DNA of 64,000 nucleotides, taken from contig CALEHV010000043.1 of the NCBI GenBank assembly GCA_937876465.1, forward strand, positions 1-64,000, in the 5' to 3' direction. This document shows, piece by piece, positions 17,313-26,878 of the stretch. The translations under genes and the position numbers were made by a program. This DNA comes from an uncultured Bacillota bacterium (GTDB lineage Bacteria > Bacillota_I > Bacilli_A > RFN20 > CAG-826). Numbering within the stretch: position 1 is the stretch's first letter; every line of letters begins with the position of its first letter. The notes below the pieces were generated by a model that saw nothing but the letters and a program-made list of their open reading frames with translations, did not search any database and was not told the origin of the DNA.

Positions 17313-20215
17313 GAAAATTTAAAGCACTAATTCCTCTATTACTTGCAACTGCATTACTTGCAGGTTGTGCAGACAAAGGACTTCCTAAACCAAGTGGTGA
17401 TGGATCAATTACAAGTCCATGGGTTGATTTTAACATCCCTATGACTGAATTAAATTTTGATGAAGAAGAAATGTCTTTATCTATTTATAAAGGCGAGACA
17501 CATCAATATGAATATTCATATTTGCCATTAAATGCGACTATTTCGCAACTTAAATGGGAAAGTGATGATGAAAGTGTTGCTTCAATTTCTGAGAGCGGAT
17601 TATTAACCGCTAATAAAGGAGGCCATGCAACAATTACTGTTTCTTCCAAAGCAGATGTTCCATGGCAACCAAAGAAACTTGATGTTGATGTTTTAATTGC
17701 ATTAGAAAGTTTTGAATTTGATGAAACTGATTTACATCTTGATTACAACGAAACCTATGAATTAGCTCCAACATTCTATCCTGAAGATGCAAGTGATAAG
17801 ACATTGAATTACACATCTAGTGATTCTTCTATTGCTACAGTTATAAACGGAAATGTTACTGCAAAAGCAAATACAGGTGAATGTGTTATTACAGTTACAA
17901 GTAATCAACTCTTAGGTTTCTCAAGAGAAATCAATGTTTCTGTCAGTGATAAAACAATTCACGTTGATTCTGTTGAAGTTGAATTACCTGAAGATACTTT
18001 AGAAGTCGGTAAACAAATGACTGCAGAAGCTAGTGTTACTCCAAGTGATGCAAAAGAATATTTAGAACATGGTGTTTTATTTGAAACAACAACACCTGAT
18101 TTAGTAGACATTGATGGAGAAACTGGTGTAATTACTGCAAAAGAGCCAGGAACTGCAAAGATTATTGCTTCTTGTGAAGGAGTTGATTCTGAAGAAGCAG
18201 AATTGGAAATCTTTGAAATTGTTCCTGATTCACTTGCCCTTACAAATAGTCAAGGAAGTGTGATATCTTCTACAACCATCAACATGTCAAACGATGAAGG
18301 TGAAGATACATATCAACTTTCTTATAAATATTTAGATGACGAATCAACTGAAGTTATTCCAAGCAGAACAAGCTTAGAATACCAAGTTCTTAATAATGAA
18401 GTTTTAACTGTTTCTGAAAATGGATTACTTACAATTAAGAACAGCGGTGAAACTGATGTTGTTTTAAGAGATAATCTTCATGAAATTGGAACATCAGTTC
18501 ATGTTGTTGTCACAATTAATGCTGTTTCAGTTACACTTCAAACTGAAGGAACAACTTTAGGTATTGGAAAAACAATGACCTTAAGAAGTTCAATCACTCC
18601 ATCAAACGTAACCGATGGAAGTGTTACATATTCAATTGATTCAACTAACTATGCAACATTAACTCAAGAAGCGGGTAGTTCTACTGCTGTTTTAACAGGT
18701 GTTGCTAAAGGTAATGTTGAAGTTACTGTTACAACAAGTAATGGTATTGAAGATTCCAAGATTATTTCAGTAGAGAAAATTCCTGGAAAATTTAAAGAAG
18801 GTACCCCATATATTGTTGGTAGTGCTGATTTTTCAAGCGGAACTTCAACTGGAAGTGACGCAAGCTGGGATGATGCAGACTTAGCATATGAAATTAAAGA
18901 TGATATTGTTGACCCATTATATACAGTTCAAAAACTTGCTAAGGTTACATTTAGAGCAAATGACCAATGGAAAGTTAGACTTGGATCAACATATTTAGAG
19001 AATTCACAATACGAAAGAACCGAAGGCAATGCATTTGATGCAGGATATATGGCTTTCGATAGTGAAACCACAAACGTTAAAGTCTTAGAAGCCGGTCGCT
19101 ATGATATCTATTACAAGATTTATGCCGATACAGGTTATGAAGCAGTTTATATTAAGAAATCTGCTCCATTATCAATTGATAAGACATTAATTTATCTAAC
19201 CCCATCTGATACAGAAGCAATTAATGTATCAAATGTTGCTGGAACATTAAGTGCAGTAAGTGATGATACGGGTGTTGCTACAGTTGCGCTTAACGATAAT
19301 GTAATTACTGTTACTGCAGTTGCAGAAGGTGACGCAACAGTTACTGTTAGCGATGATTTATATTCATTAACATGTGCTGTTTCAGTTAGTGCAACACCAG
19401 TTACAACACACAACGTAACTTATTACTTACCAGATTCTGGTGATTCATCTCAAACAACCTTTGTTAGCGATATTATTCCAGTTGCTGAAAATAGTAACTT
19501 ATATGATGCTTTACAAAGTGTTACAGACGATATATTAGGATTTGAATTTGATAGTTGGTATGAATCTGCAAGTCACTTCAGAACTGATGATACTGATAAT
19601 GATCAAATTAGTGATGATGTTACAGTAACAAGTGATTTAACTATTTACGCAAAATACGTTAAAAACAATAGCCTTTACTATTACAATCAAACAGAAAGTA
19701 AAGATTATTACGTTGAAAAATCGTATGCAGAATACGGCATTGACGCTCCAAACGTTTATATTGGAACACATATATATTCTGTAGGAGGCGTTGAAGGTAC
19801 TGAAGTTTCTTTAGGAACATCTTCCGGTGTATACAAACTTACTCAAACACAAAATTCTTGGGAAATTTTAAGAAAAGTTTCCTTTAGCGTATTAGACGTC
19901 AGTGAATGGTGGTATTCAAATTCTGCGCACACTCATATTTATTATGAAAACACATCATCTGTTGGTAATTTCTTAACGAACATATCTTTTGTTGATAATA
20001 CTTATACAGGATTCTTCCCTCTTGACGTTAACAAGTTTGTTGTCTGTAGATCCCCTTCAGATTCAACTGATTGGAACGTCTTCTGGAATCAAACTTTTGA
20101 TGCATATTTGGATCAACAAAGTGTTGGTGAATATAGTTATTCAAAAGACCACAATACCTTATACGTTCAAAATAATCCATCTGAAGGAAAGAAAAAGAAT
20201 TACACGTGGTATTAA
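17309..20215 (+). CDS. Large multi-domain Ig-like (Big2) surface lipoprotein
   Basis: 968 residues from the ATG at 17309, whose ATGA overlaps the previous stop and which begins a signal peptide with lipobox LAGC. Four or more Big2-type domains fill about residues 40-510. Next comes a beta domain with VGSADF, QWKVRLG and EAGRYDIYYKIY (about 515-640) that resembles SusE/F-like starch-binding modules, then another Ig-like domain, an InlB-type repeat and a tyrosine-rich C-terminal domain. No hydrolase motif is present. It is the last surface component before the cytoplasmic MalQ and probably captures starch at the cell surface. Confidence 0.82.
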   Translation: MRKFKALIPLLLATALLAGCADKGLPKPSGDGSITSPWVDFNIPMTELNFDEEEMSLSIYKGETHQYEYSYLPLNATISQLKWESDDESVASISESGLLTANKGGHATITVSSKADVPWQPKKLDVDVLIALESFEFDETDLHLDYNETYELAPTFYPEDASDKTLNYTSSDSSIATVINGNVTAKANTGECVITVTSNQLLGFSREINVSVSDKTIHVDSVEVELPEDTLEVGKQMTAEASVTPSDAKEYLEHGVLFETTTPDLVDIDGETGVITAKEPGTAKIIASCEGVDSEEAELEIFEIVPDSLALTNSQGSVISSTTINMSNDEGEDTYQLSYKYLDDESTEVIPSRTSLEYQVLNNEVLTVSENGLLTIKNSGETDVVLRDNLHEIGTSVHVVVTINAVSVTLQTEGTTLGIGKTMTLRSSITPSNVTDGSVTYSIDSTNYATLTQEAGSSTAVLTGVAKGNVEVTVTTSNGIEDSKIISVEKIPGKFKEGTPYIVGSADFSSGTSTGSDASWDDADLAYEIKDDIVDPLYTVQKLAKVTFRANDQWKVRLGSTYLENSQYERTEGNAFDAGYMAFDSETTNVKVLEAGRYDIYYKIYADTGYEAVYIKKSAPLSIDKTLIYLTPSDTEAINVSNVAGTLSAVSDDTGVATVALNDNVITVTAVAEGDATVTVSDDLYSLTCAVSVSATPVTTHNVTYYLPDSGDSSQTTFVSDIIPVAENSNLYDALQSVTDDILGFEFDSWYESASHFRTDDTDNDQISDDVTVTSDLTIYAKYVKNNSLYYYNQTESKDYYVEKSYAEYGIDAPNVYIGTHIYSVGGVEGTEVSLGTSSGVYKLTQTQNSWEILRKVSFSVLDVSEWWYSNSAHTHIYYENTSSVGNFLTNISFVDNTYTGFFPLDVNKFVVCRSPSDSTDWNVFWNQTFDAYLDQQSVGEYSYSKDHNTLYVQNNPSEGKKKNYTWY

Positions 20216-20241
20216 TTTGAGTTAAAATTTTGAGGTTGATT

Positions 20242-21657
20242 ATGCAAAAACATGGTGTTTTATTAGCCATATCTTCTTTGCCTGGAAAATATGGTGTTGG
20301 AGACTTCTCTGATGAAGCTTTTAAATTCATTAATATTCTAAAAAGAAATAAGGTCGATTTATGGCAAATTTTGCCATTAAATCCAATTGGTTATGGACAT
20401 AGTCCATATCAACCTTTTTCTTCATATGCATTTGATGAAATTTATATTTCATTAGAAGACCTTAGAAAAAGAGGTTGGATTGGCAAAGTTAAACATGTTA
20501 GAGCACGTTCAAAATCTAACTATGAACTTGCAAGAAAAATAAAAGAAGAAGCAATCTGGAAAGCTTTTGAATGTTTTAAACAATCTTCTAGAAATATGAA
20601 GAAACTTCAGAAGTTTATTGAAGACAATCCATACATTGATGAATACTCTACTTTTATTACTTTAAAAGAGTTTAATGACGGTTTTTCTTGGAATGAATGG
20701 AAAGTATTTGAAAATGATAGACCAGATGACTTTAAATACAACAAAGCAAAACATGCTTTTGTTCAAATGATTCTTTTTGACCAATGGAACAAAATCAAAA
20801 AATACGCTAATAAGCGTAACATTGAAATTATTGGCGATGTTCCATTCTATGTTGGATATGATTCAAGTGATGTTTATTTCCATAGAGAATCATTCATGTT
20901 AGATCAAGAAAATAAACCATCATGTATTGCTGGTGTACCTCCTGATTATTTCTCAAAAGATGGTCAAAGATGGGGTAATCCAATTTGGAATTGGGATTAT
21001 TTATATAACAATGATTTTAAGGCAATGATGGATAGACTTTATTTTGCATCTAAATTCTACGATATTATTCGTTTAGACCACTTTAGAGCTTTTGATTCTT
21101 ATTGGGCTATTAATCCTTCTTGTCCAACAGCGGTGGACGGTGAATGGAGATACCCAGATGGATATAGATTCTTCTCTCGTTTATTTGAAAAATATCCAGA
21201 CATTAACTTAATTGTTGAAGACCTTGGAGACTTAAGACCAGAGGTTTTAACTCTAAGAGATCATTTCAATTTAGCTGGAATGAGGGAAATTGAATTCACA
21301 ATTTTTGATGACGAAGTTAACGGCAAGCATTTAGAACTTGAGAACCAAGTTTATTACACATCAACACACGATAACGAAACATTATTGCAATGGATTGCTA
21401 ATCTCTCTAAAAAGGATAGAAAAGCGTTATCTTTAAGCATGGATAAACTTGGAATTAAAGGTAAGAATTTAACTGAGAAATTAGTGAAATATTCTTTTCT
21501 AAGAAAAGAACGTATCTCAATTGCATCGGTTTCTGATATCTTAAATTTAAACAAAAAATATCGTATGAATATTCCGGGAGAAGTTAACGACGAGAACTGG
21601 ACATTTAAACTTAATAATTTCAAAAAAATAGGCAATGAATTAAGGAAATATTTTTAA
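20242..21657 (+). CDS. malQ: 4-alpha-glucanotransferase (amylomaltase, GH77)
   Basis: The 471-residue enzyme transfers glucan chains between maltodextrins in the cytoplasm, releasing glucose and longer chains. GH77 motifs are clear: HSPYQPFSSYA near the N-terminus, nucleophile Asp279 in IRLDHFRAF, acid/base Glu326 in IVEDLG, and Asp377 in STHDNET. I chose the ATG at 20242 over the in-frame TTG at 20230 because a TTGAGG ribosome binding site lies between them. It has no signal peptide, unlike the genes before it, which fits a role on imported oligosaccharides. It closes the starch operon and is followed by a terminator. Confidence 0.95.
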   Translation: MQKHGVLLAISSLPGKYGVGDFSDEAFKFINILKRNKVDLWQILPLNPIGYGHSPYQPFSSYAFDEIYISLEDLRKRGWIGKVKHVRARSKSNYELARKIKEEAIWKAFECFKQSSRNMKKLQKFIEDNPYIDEYSTFITLKEFNDGFSWNEWKVFENDRPDDFKYNKAKHAFVQMILFDQWNKIKKYANKRNIEIIGDVPFYVGYDSSDVYFHRESFMLDQENKPSCIAGVPPDYFSKDGQRWGNPIWNWDYLYNNDFKAMMDRLYFASKFYDIIRLDHFRAFDSYWAINPSCPTAVDGEWRYPDGYRFFSRLFEKYPDINLIVEDLGDLRPEVLTLRDHFNLAGMREIEFTIFDDEVNGKHLELENQVYYTSTHDNETLLQWIANLSKKDRKALSLSMDKLGIKGKNLTEKLVKYSFLRKERISIASVSDILNLNKKYRMNIPGEVNDENWTFKLNNFKKIGNELRKYF

Positions 21658-21706
21658 ATTTCTTTTCTTAAGCCCATATTTTTTTGAATACTTATCAAAA
21701 ATTTGC

Positions 21707-21750
21707 ATCTACTTTTTTGAAATGCTTATTTATATAAGTAGATTTTTTTT
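21707..21750 (+). terminator. Rho-independent terminator of the starch operon
   Basis: ATCTACTT and AAGTAGAT arms flank a 21-base loop, followed by eight T. It separates the starch locus from the surface polysaccharide genes. Confidence 0.75.
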
Positions 21751-21779
21751 AAAAACTACTTTAGAATAAATAAAATTGT

Positions 21780-22217
21780 ATGAGAGTGAAAACGGAAACT
21801 AAAAAATACAAAATTGGTTATACATCAGGTGTATATGATTTATTTCATATTGGACACCTTAATATTTTGAAAAATGCAAAAAAGTATTGCGATTATTTAA
21901 TAGTTGCAGTGAGCACAGATGAACTTGTAGAAAAGGCTAAAGGAAAGAAACCTTGGATTCCGTTTGAAGAGAGAGTAGAAATTTTAAAGTCAATTCGATA
22001 TGTGGACAAAGTAATTCCTCAATATGATTATAATGATAAACTAACACCTGCCTTAGAAAATAAAGTAGATGTGATGTTTGTAGGAAGCGATTGGAAAGGA
22101 ACTGAAAAATGGAACAAGATAGAGGCAGATTTGAATATGCACTCTATCGATTTAATTTATTTGCCTCACACCAATGGCACATCATCTACTATTTTAAAAG
22201 AAAAAATTGGAAAATAA
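21780..22217 (+). CDS. TagD-like glycerol-3-phosphate cytidylyltransferase family protein
   Basis: The 145-residue nucleotidyltransferase has the full length of TagD/GCT. The nucleotide-binding signature GVYDLFHIGH is near residue 15 and the second motif appears as TSSTIL near the C-terminus. The family makes CDP-activated alcohols such as CDP-glycerol. Here it heads a surface-polymer cluster and lies next to a LicD gene, so it probably supplies a CDP-linked donor such as CDP-glycerol or CDP-choline. Which one cannot be told from the motifs. There is no convincing ribosome binding site, so a very short leader is likely. Confidence 0.85.
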   Translation: MRVKTETKKYKIGYTSGVYDLFHIGHLNILKNAKKYCDYLIVAVSTDELVEKAKGKKPWIPFEERVEILKSIRYVDKVIPQYDYNDKLTPALENKVDVMFVGSDWKGTEKWNKIEADLNMHSIDLIYLPHTNGTSSTILKEKIGK

Positions 22218-22221
22218 TTTT

Positions 22222-23067
22222 ATGAGAATTCGCAATTTGATTGAACTATCAGAAAAAGAAAGAAACGAGTTGAAACAAGTACAATTAGATTTGCTTGTCG
22301 AATTTTCAAATTTTTGCAATGCTAATTCATTAACTTTTTATTTATTTGGTGGGACATTGCTTGGTGCAGTTCGACATCAAGGTTTTATTCCTTGGGATGA
22401 CGATATCGATGTCTGCATGCCGCGTTCTGATTACGATAAGTTTTGTGAAATTTACAAAGAAAATGAAAATTTTTTTCTTCAAAATACTAAAACAGATAAA
22501 AAATATTTTTATCATTTTTCAAAACTGACAAAAAAAGACACTACCTACAATGAATATCTAACGCAAAGAATAGGCCATATTAAAAATGTTTTTATTGACA
22601 TTTTTCCTATTAATTGTGTGCCAACAAAAAGGTCCTTCTCATATCTCCATTATAATTTTTGGGTTTTTATATTAAATAAAAAGTCATATCCAATTTCTTT
22701 AACTCCATTGAAGAAAAAAAAGCAAACATTTACTTACAAATTAATGACAATAGTATCTTGGATTCTACTTTGGTGGTGTTCTTATCATTTTGCATCTATT
22801 TTAAGAGATCGTTTTATGAAAAAACACCAATATGCAAATAGCGGATTATGTATTGTAGGAACTAGACTTAAAAAATATTATCCTACTTCTTGTTTTGAAG
22901 GTGAAACTCTTGTAAAATTTGAAAACCTTTATATGCCTGCACCATTAAATTACAGGGAATATTTAAAAATAATGTATGGCGATTATTTATCTTTGCCACC
23001 TTTGGAAGAAAGAATTGCACACCATTATTTAGTAGAGTTTAAGGGAACAAAGAATGAGACTAGATAA
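22222..23067 (+). CDS. LicD-family phosphotransferase
   Basis: 281 residues from the ATG at 22222 (an in-frame TTG at 22207 lies inside the preceding gene). The LicD core is plain: LLGAVRH followed by PWDDDIDV around residues 44-62, which contribute metal binding. LicD enzymes move phosphocholine or a similar phospho-alcohol from a CDP donor to cell-surface glycans. The upstream cytidylyltransferase and downstream flippase fit that role. The C-terminal half has a basic hydrophobic stretch (about 130-200) that may touch the membrane. The stop overlaps the start of the next gene. Confidence 0.88.
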   Translation: MRIRNLIELSEKERNELKQVQLDLLVEFSNFCNANSLTFYLFGGTLLGAVRHQGFIPWDDDIDVCMPRSDYDKFCEIYKENENFFLQNTKTDKKYFYHFSKLTKKDTTYNEYLTQRIGHIKNVFIDIFPINCVPTKRSFSYLHYNFWVFILNKKSYPISLTPLKKKKQTFTYKLMTIVSWILLWWCSYHFASILRDRFMKKHQYANSGLCIVGTRLKKYYPTSCFEGETLVKFENLYMPAPLNYREYLKIMYGDYLSLPPLEERIAHHYLVEFKGTKNETR

Positions 23068-26050
23068 AAGAAAAAAAATATCTTTTTCTGTTGCCATTTC
23101 ATTAATAAGTTTGGTGGCATCTTTTGTCTCAAGTTTTTTATTTACAAAATTTTTGTTATCTCAACCTCAAATTGGGGATGTTAACTTTGGTTTAAAGACA
23201 ACAGTTGATTCTTTTGTTTCTTTTGTTTCAATTTTTACATTTGGAATGTCATCAACTTTTATCAGATTTCATAAAAAATATGCTAACGAAGAAAAGACGG
23301 TTATTTCTTGTTTTAATATTGTTACTTCAATAATAGCTATATCTGCATTAGTTTTCGGTGTTGTACTTGTGGTGTTGACCTTAAACAACGTTATTTTGAA
23401 TCCTGCCGATGGTAAATACACTCAACAACAAGTTTATGATTTTCTTTTAATACTGATTGTCTCAATTTCGTATATTGCTCTATCAATTGTTCTTGGAAAT
23501 AGTAAATGGTTTCTTGAATCTAAAAAATCTATCGTTTTTGTTCGAATTATTAATTTCTTAGTAATTATTTTATATCCTTTGATTTCAATTCCTGTTGTTC
23601 TTAGTGGCGGCAATATGGTTGCCGTTACAATAGTTTATTCATCGGTATATTTGTTGGGCTTTTTGTCTTATTTAATTTATCGTGTATTTATTTTAAAAAA
23701 TCACGACTTGTTTTTATACAAAAATGTTAAAAAAGAAATGTTAAAAGAGATTATAGTTTTCTCTTTCTTTGTTATTGTTTCAGTTGGAATGGAAACTTTA
23801 AATCACTCTGCGGATAAATTGATTTTAACTATCTTTTTAGGAGCTGCTGAATTAACTACAATATATCAACTTAGTATGACTTTAAATCAGGTTTTGCTTT
23901 CTTTATGCAGCACAATTTATGCACCTTATCTTCCTTATTTAACAGAAGATATTGTCAACAACAAAACTGATGAAGTCCAAAAAACATACGATAAAGTTAG
24001 TAAAATTCTATTATTATTATCGTTTTTACTGCTTGTCGGTTTTGCTGCATGTGGTAAGGATTTTGTTTATCTTTGGGTAGGGGAAGGCAAAGAAATTGTT
24101 TATTACTTTACTTGTATTATTTTTGCTGCTTGGCCTTTATATTCGATGGTTATGTTTTCTACATTAATTCATCGAGCGTCAAATAAACATGTAGTAAGTT
24201 CTCTAATGCATGTTGCTTCATTTTTATTACATATTATTTTTACTTTATCATTTGTCTCATTACTTGGAATTTGGGCATGTATAATTGGCACAGCTATTTC
24301 TATGGTGAGTTTGGGTATTGGGTTTTTAATTTATAACAAAAAAGTTATTGGCTTAAAACAAAGGCAATTTTTAATTACCTTTTTTAAACTATTTTTTGCT
24401 TCTATTTTAACTATTGGTATATGTCTTCTTTTCAATTTCCTTATTGATAGCTATGTTCATATAGAAAGTAGAGTTATTTGCTTTGTATTAAAAGGAGCTT
24501 TCTCTGTTATCATATTTACCTTTTTACTGTCCATTTTTTTCCTAAAAAAAGTCAAACATTACTTTGGTTTAGCTTTTCATGATGAATATTCATTTTCTGT
24601 AACGGGGAAGGCGTCAGTTTTTAGTAGGTTTAGATTTCGCATCATTTCCAAGAAAAACAAGATTAACAAATTATTTTCTATTATTTTTATTGCATATTTT
24701 TTAATAAATTTTTCTTCCTACTATTTAGGAGGAATACCTTTTGTTTCTAGTGTGATTAATACAACAATATATGCCTATTTATCCAAATTCATATCTTATT
24801 GTTTAATTATTTCGTATATTTCCATTTTTGTTATTGCAAATGAAAGACGAGTTAAAATTACCCAGTTGCTTCCTTATTTGATTTTAATATCTATCTCTTT
24901 ATTATCTTGTTTTGCCGTTCCAAAGACGATTTCTTTTATTGCAATTAATGATTATAACTTTAATGTTTATACTACATTTTCGGTTGGTATTGCTGATTTA
25001 GCAACCGGATTTCTTAATTTGTTAATTGATCTTTTTGTTATGTTTGCGTATGTGTTCATTTTTCGCGGGATAGTAACAAAACAAAATATATATCTTTTCC
25101 TTAGATTTATTGTTATATTCACTTTGTGTGAGTGCATATATTCATTAATTTTTCAATTTAATGATTACGCATATTTCTTCGCAAAAGCGACAGGAACAGG
25201 CTCTTTCCCAGGATATGAAACAAACTTATCTGCAACATTTTCGAGTAAAAATGGATTTGGTTTCCTTCTTTTTCAATGCACGATTGCATGTTATTTTCTT
25301 CTAATAAATGAAAAGAAAAAAAGATATATTCCTGCTTTAATAGTTAGCCAGTTAGTTACTTTTTTTACAATATGTAAAACAGCCTTAATCTCAGTTTTGC
25401 TTATTGACATAATTCTGTTGATATTTTATTTGGCAAGTATTTTCAAAAAAAAGAGAAAACAATTTGTTATTTGGATTGCTTCGATTGCTGCAGTTGCTTG
25501 CGTTATAGGTTTATTGTTTACTCCTTTATTTAGGAAAATTGAAATAATTGATATGATTGATAAGAAAATAATTGAATTATTCTTCTTGTCTGGTGATGCG
25601 ACAATCAAGTCAAGAGAAATGATTTGGTCTTATGCTTTTAGGATGATAAAGGGGCCTTTTATTGTTCTCGGCTATGGAAAAACTGTATCGCCTTATTTTT
25701 TGAATGTTAGTTCTAATTTTATTACTCATACATTTCACAATGGTTTGTTAGATATTTTATGTAGTTATGGCATTTTTGGTGTGTTTTTGTATTTTAATTC
25801 AATTGTTAAGGTCTTTAAATTTGCTAAGCCTAAGAAAAAAGCAATTCTGTTGCAGTATGGAATCGTTATTGCGGTAATATTTGGGACATTAGCATATGGA
25901 CTAATGGAGAACGTTTTTCTATTTATGAGCAGTACTAGTATTGTATTGACTTCTAACTTAGTTTTATCAGTTAATACCGATGACGAGAACGAAGAAAAAT
26001 ATTTATGCACATCTGGCATTAAGGAGACTTATTATGAACTTTACATCTAA
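23054..26050 (+). CDS. Fused polysaccharide flippase (Wzx-like) and O-antigen polymerase/ligase (Wzy_C-like)
   Basis: One uninterrupted 998-residue reading frame. Residues 1-490 are a many-helix oligosaccharide flippase of the polysaccharide-synthesis/MATE-like superfamily. From about 530 to 960 a second set of helices carries the O-antigen ligase/polymerase pattern: R-x3-W in SREMIWSY, GYGKT, THTFHNGLLD, and GIFGVFLYF. A basic cytoplasmic linker (about 495-535) joins them. These are normally two separate proteins, which flip a lipid-linked repeat unit and then polymerise it. The gene overlaps its neighbours on both sides (14 and 17 bases), so it belongs to the operon. Confidence 0.85.
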   Translation: MRLDKRKKISFSVAISLISLVASFVSSFLFTKFLLSQPQIGDVNFGLKTTVDSFVSFVSIFTFGMSSTFIRFHKKYANEEKTVISCFNIVTSIIAISALVFGVVLVVLTLNNVILNPADGKYTQQQVYDFLLILIVSISYIALSIVLGNSKWFLESKKSIVFVRIINFLVIILYPLISIPVVLSGGNMVAVTIVYSSVYLLGFLSYLIYRVFILKNHDLFLYKNVKKEMLKEIIVFSFFVIVSVGMETLNHSADKLILTIFLGAAELTTIYQLSMTLNQVLLSLCSTIYAPYLPYLTEDIVNNKTDEVQKTYDKVSKILLLLSFLLLVGFAACGKDFVYLWVGEGKEIVYYFTCIIFAAWPLYSMVMFSTLIHRASNKHVVSSLMHVASFLLHIIFTLSFVSLLGIWACIIGTAISMVSLGIGFLIYNKKVIGLKQRQFLITFFKLFFASILTIGICLLFNFLIDSYVHIESRVICFVLKGAFSVIIFTFLLSIFFLKKVKHYFGLAFHDEYSFSVTGKASVFSRFRFRIISKKNKINKLFSIIFIAYFLINFSSYYLGGIPFVSSVINTTIYAYLSKFISYCLIISYISIFVIANERRVKITQLLPYLILISISLLSCFAVPKTISFIAINDYNFNVYTTFSVGIADLATGFLNLLIDLFVMFAYVFIFRGIVTKQNIYLFLRFIVIFTLCECIYSLIFQFNDYAYFFAKATGTGSFPGYETNLSATFSSKNGFGFLLFQCTIACYFLLINEKKKRYIPALIVSQLVTFFTICKTALISVLLIDIILLIFYLASIFKKKRKQFVIWIASIAAVACVIGLLFTPLFRKIEIIDMIDKKIIELFFLSGDATIKSREMIWSYAFRMIKGPFIVLGYGKTVSPYFLNVSSNFITHTFHNGLLDILCSYGIFGVFLYFNSIVKVFKFAKPKKKAILLQYGIVIAVIFGTLAYGLMENVFLFMSSTSIVLTSNLVLSVNTDDENEEKYLCTSGIKETYYELYI

Positions 26051-26477
26051 GATTGCATTGCTGATGATGTTCATCGCATCTTTATCGTCTTGTTCATTAA
26101 AAACAGAAATAGTCGGTGAATTTTTGTTTGATACAAATTTTGTCTTAAAAAAAGAATTTGATTCCACTGGTTTAGAGAGATCCGATTTTTATTTTATTCA
26201 CGACTCTGTTGGAACTCAAATTTTCCTAAAAAATGATAGAACATGTCGGCTTACTATAAAGTATCAAAGCGAGGAAACAAAAATCATTAGTGGAAATTAT
26301 AGGATTGTTGTAGGCGATGTTGGACATTCTGGGCATGGTTCTTTAAACTTTCCAAATTATACTGTTCCTGTTAATTTTAAAGAATCTTATTGGCTAATAT
26401 TTGATATGCCACCGGAATTAAATCCAAGCGGCAAAACTGACATAAGAACTGTCCAGTTTCAAAGGTGGGGATCATGA
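26034..26477 (+). CDS. Small lipoprotein of unknown function
   Basis: 147 residues from the ATG at 26034, selected because AAGGAG precedes it and it starts a signal peptide with lipobox LSSC. The mature domain is beta-rich with a glycine/histidine stretch (VGHSGHGS). It overlaps the end of the flippase-polymerase gene and its TGA overlaps the next ATG, so it is co-translated with the polymer genes. No family is recognised. It may be a surface partner for polymer display. Confidence 0.75.
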   Translation: MNFTSKIALLMMFIASLSSCSLKTEIVGEFLFDTNFVLKKEFDSTGLERSDFYFIHDSVGTQIFLKNDRTCRLTIKYQSEETKIISGNYRIVVGDVGHSGHGSLNFPNYTVPVNFKESYWLIFDMPPELNPSGKTDIRTVQFQRWGS

Positions 26478-26857
26478 AAAAAATGTTTGATAAAAGATTT
26501 AGTTTTTATCTAGTTGTTGATTCTTTATTTGTCTCTTTAGTTTTTGTTTTTTACTGTTTTTATGAAAGCAACAAAAACTTAGGGTTGCAAATCGCTTTTT
26601 TTATTTTACTTCCAATAAGTGTCATTTTCCGTTATTTGTTTTTCATGCCAAAAGCTGGTGTTCTGAATATTAAAAATAGTACCTTATTCTTAAAAGATTC
26701 CATTCTTTTAGTATTTTTTGCTTTTATATTTGGAATTTTATACAGTTTATTTAATTGGTTACATTTGTATGCCGAAATTGAAGTAAGTGCTAATATTGCA
26801 TTTACAATTTACTGTTTGATTATTGTTGTATCCAATTTTGTAACTATTAAAAAATAG
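26474..26857 (+). CDS. Four-helix membrane protein of unknown function
   Basis: 127 residues from the ATG at 26474, preceded by an AAGGTGGGG site; an in-frame GTG at 26465 is less likely. Four hydrophobic segments (about 9-30, 38-58, 74-95 and 102-122) cover most of the chain. The ATGA overlap couples it to the lipoprotein upstream. No motif allows a functional call. Confidence 0.68.
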   Translation: MKKMFDKRFSFYLVVDSLFVSLVFVFYCFYESNKNLGLQIAFFILLPISVIFRYLFFMPKAGVLNIKNSTLFLKDSILLVFFAFIFGILYSLFNWLHLYAEIEVSANIAFTIYCLIIVVSNFVTIKK

Positions 26858-26866
26858 TAAATTACT

Positions 26867-26872
26867 TATAAT
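26867..26872 (+). promoter_or_regulatory. TATAAT box 6 bases before a start codon
   Basis: TATAAT at 26867-26872 is followed by 6 bases and then ATG at 26879 with no ribosome binding site. This fits a leaderless start. The -35 match is poor, so an intra-operon promoter is only possible. Confidence 0.3.
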
Positions 26873-26878
26873 TTATAT

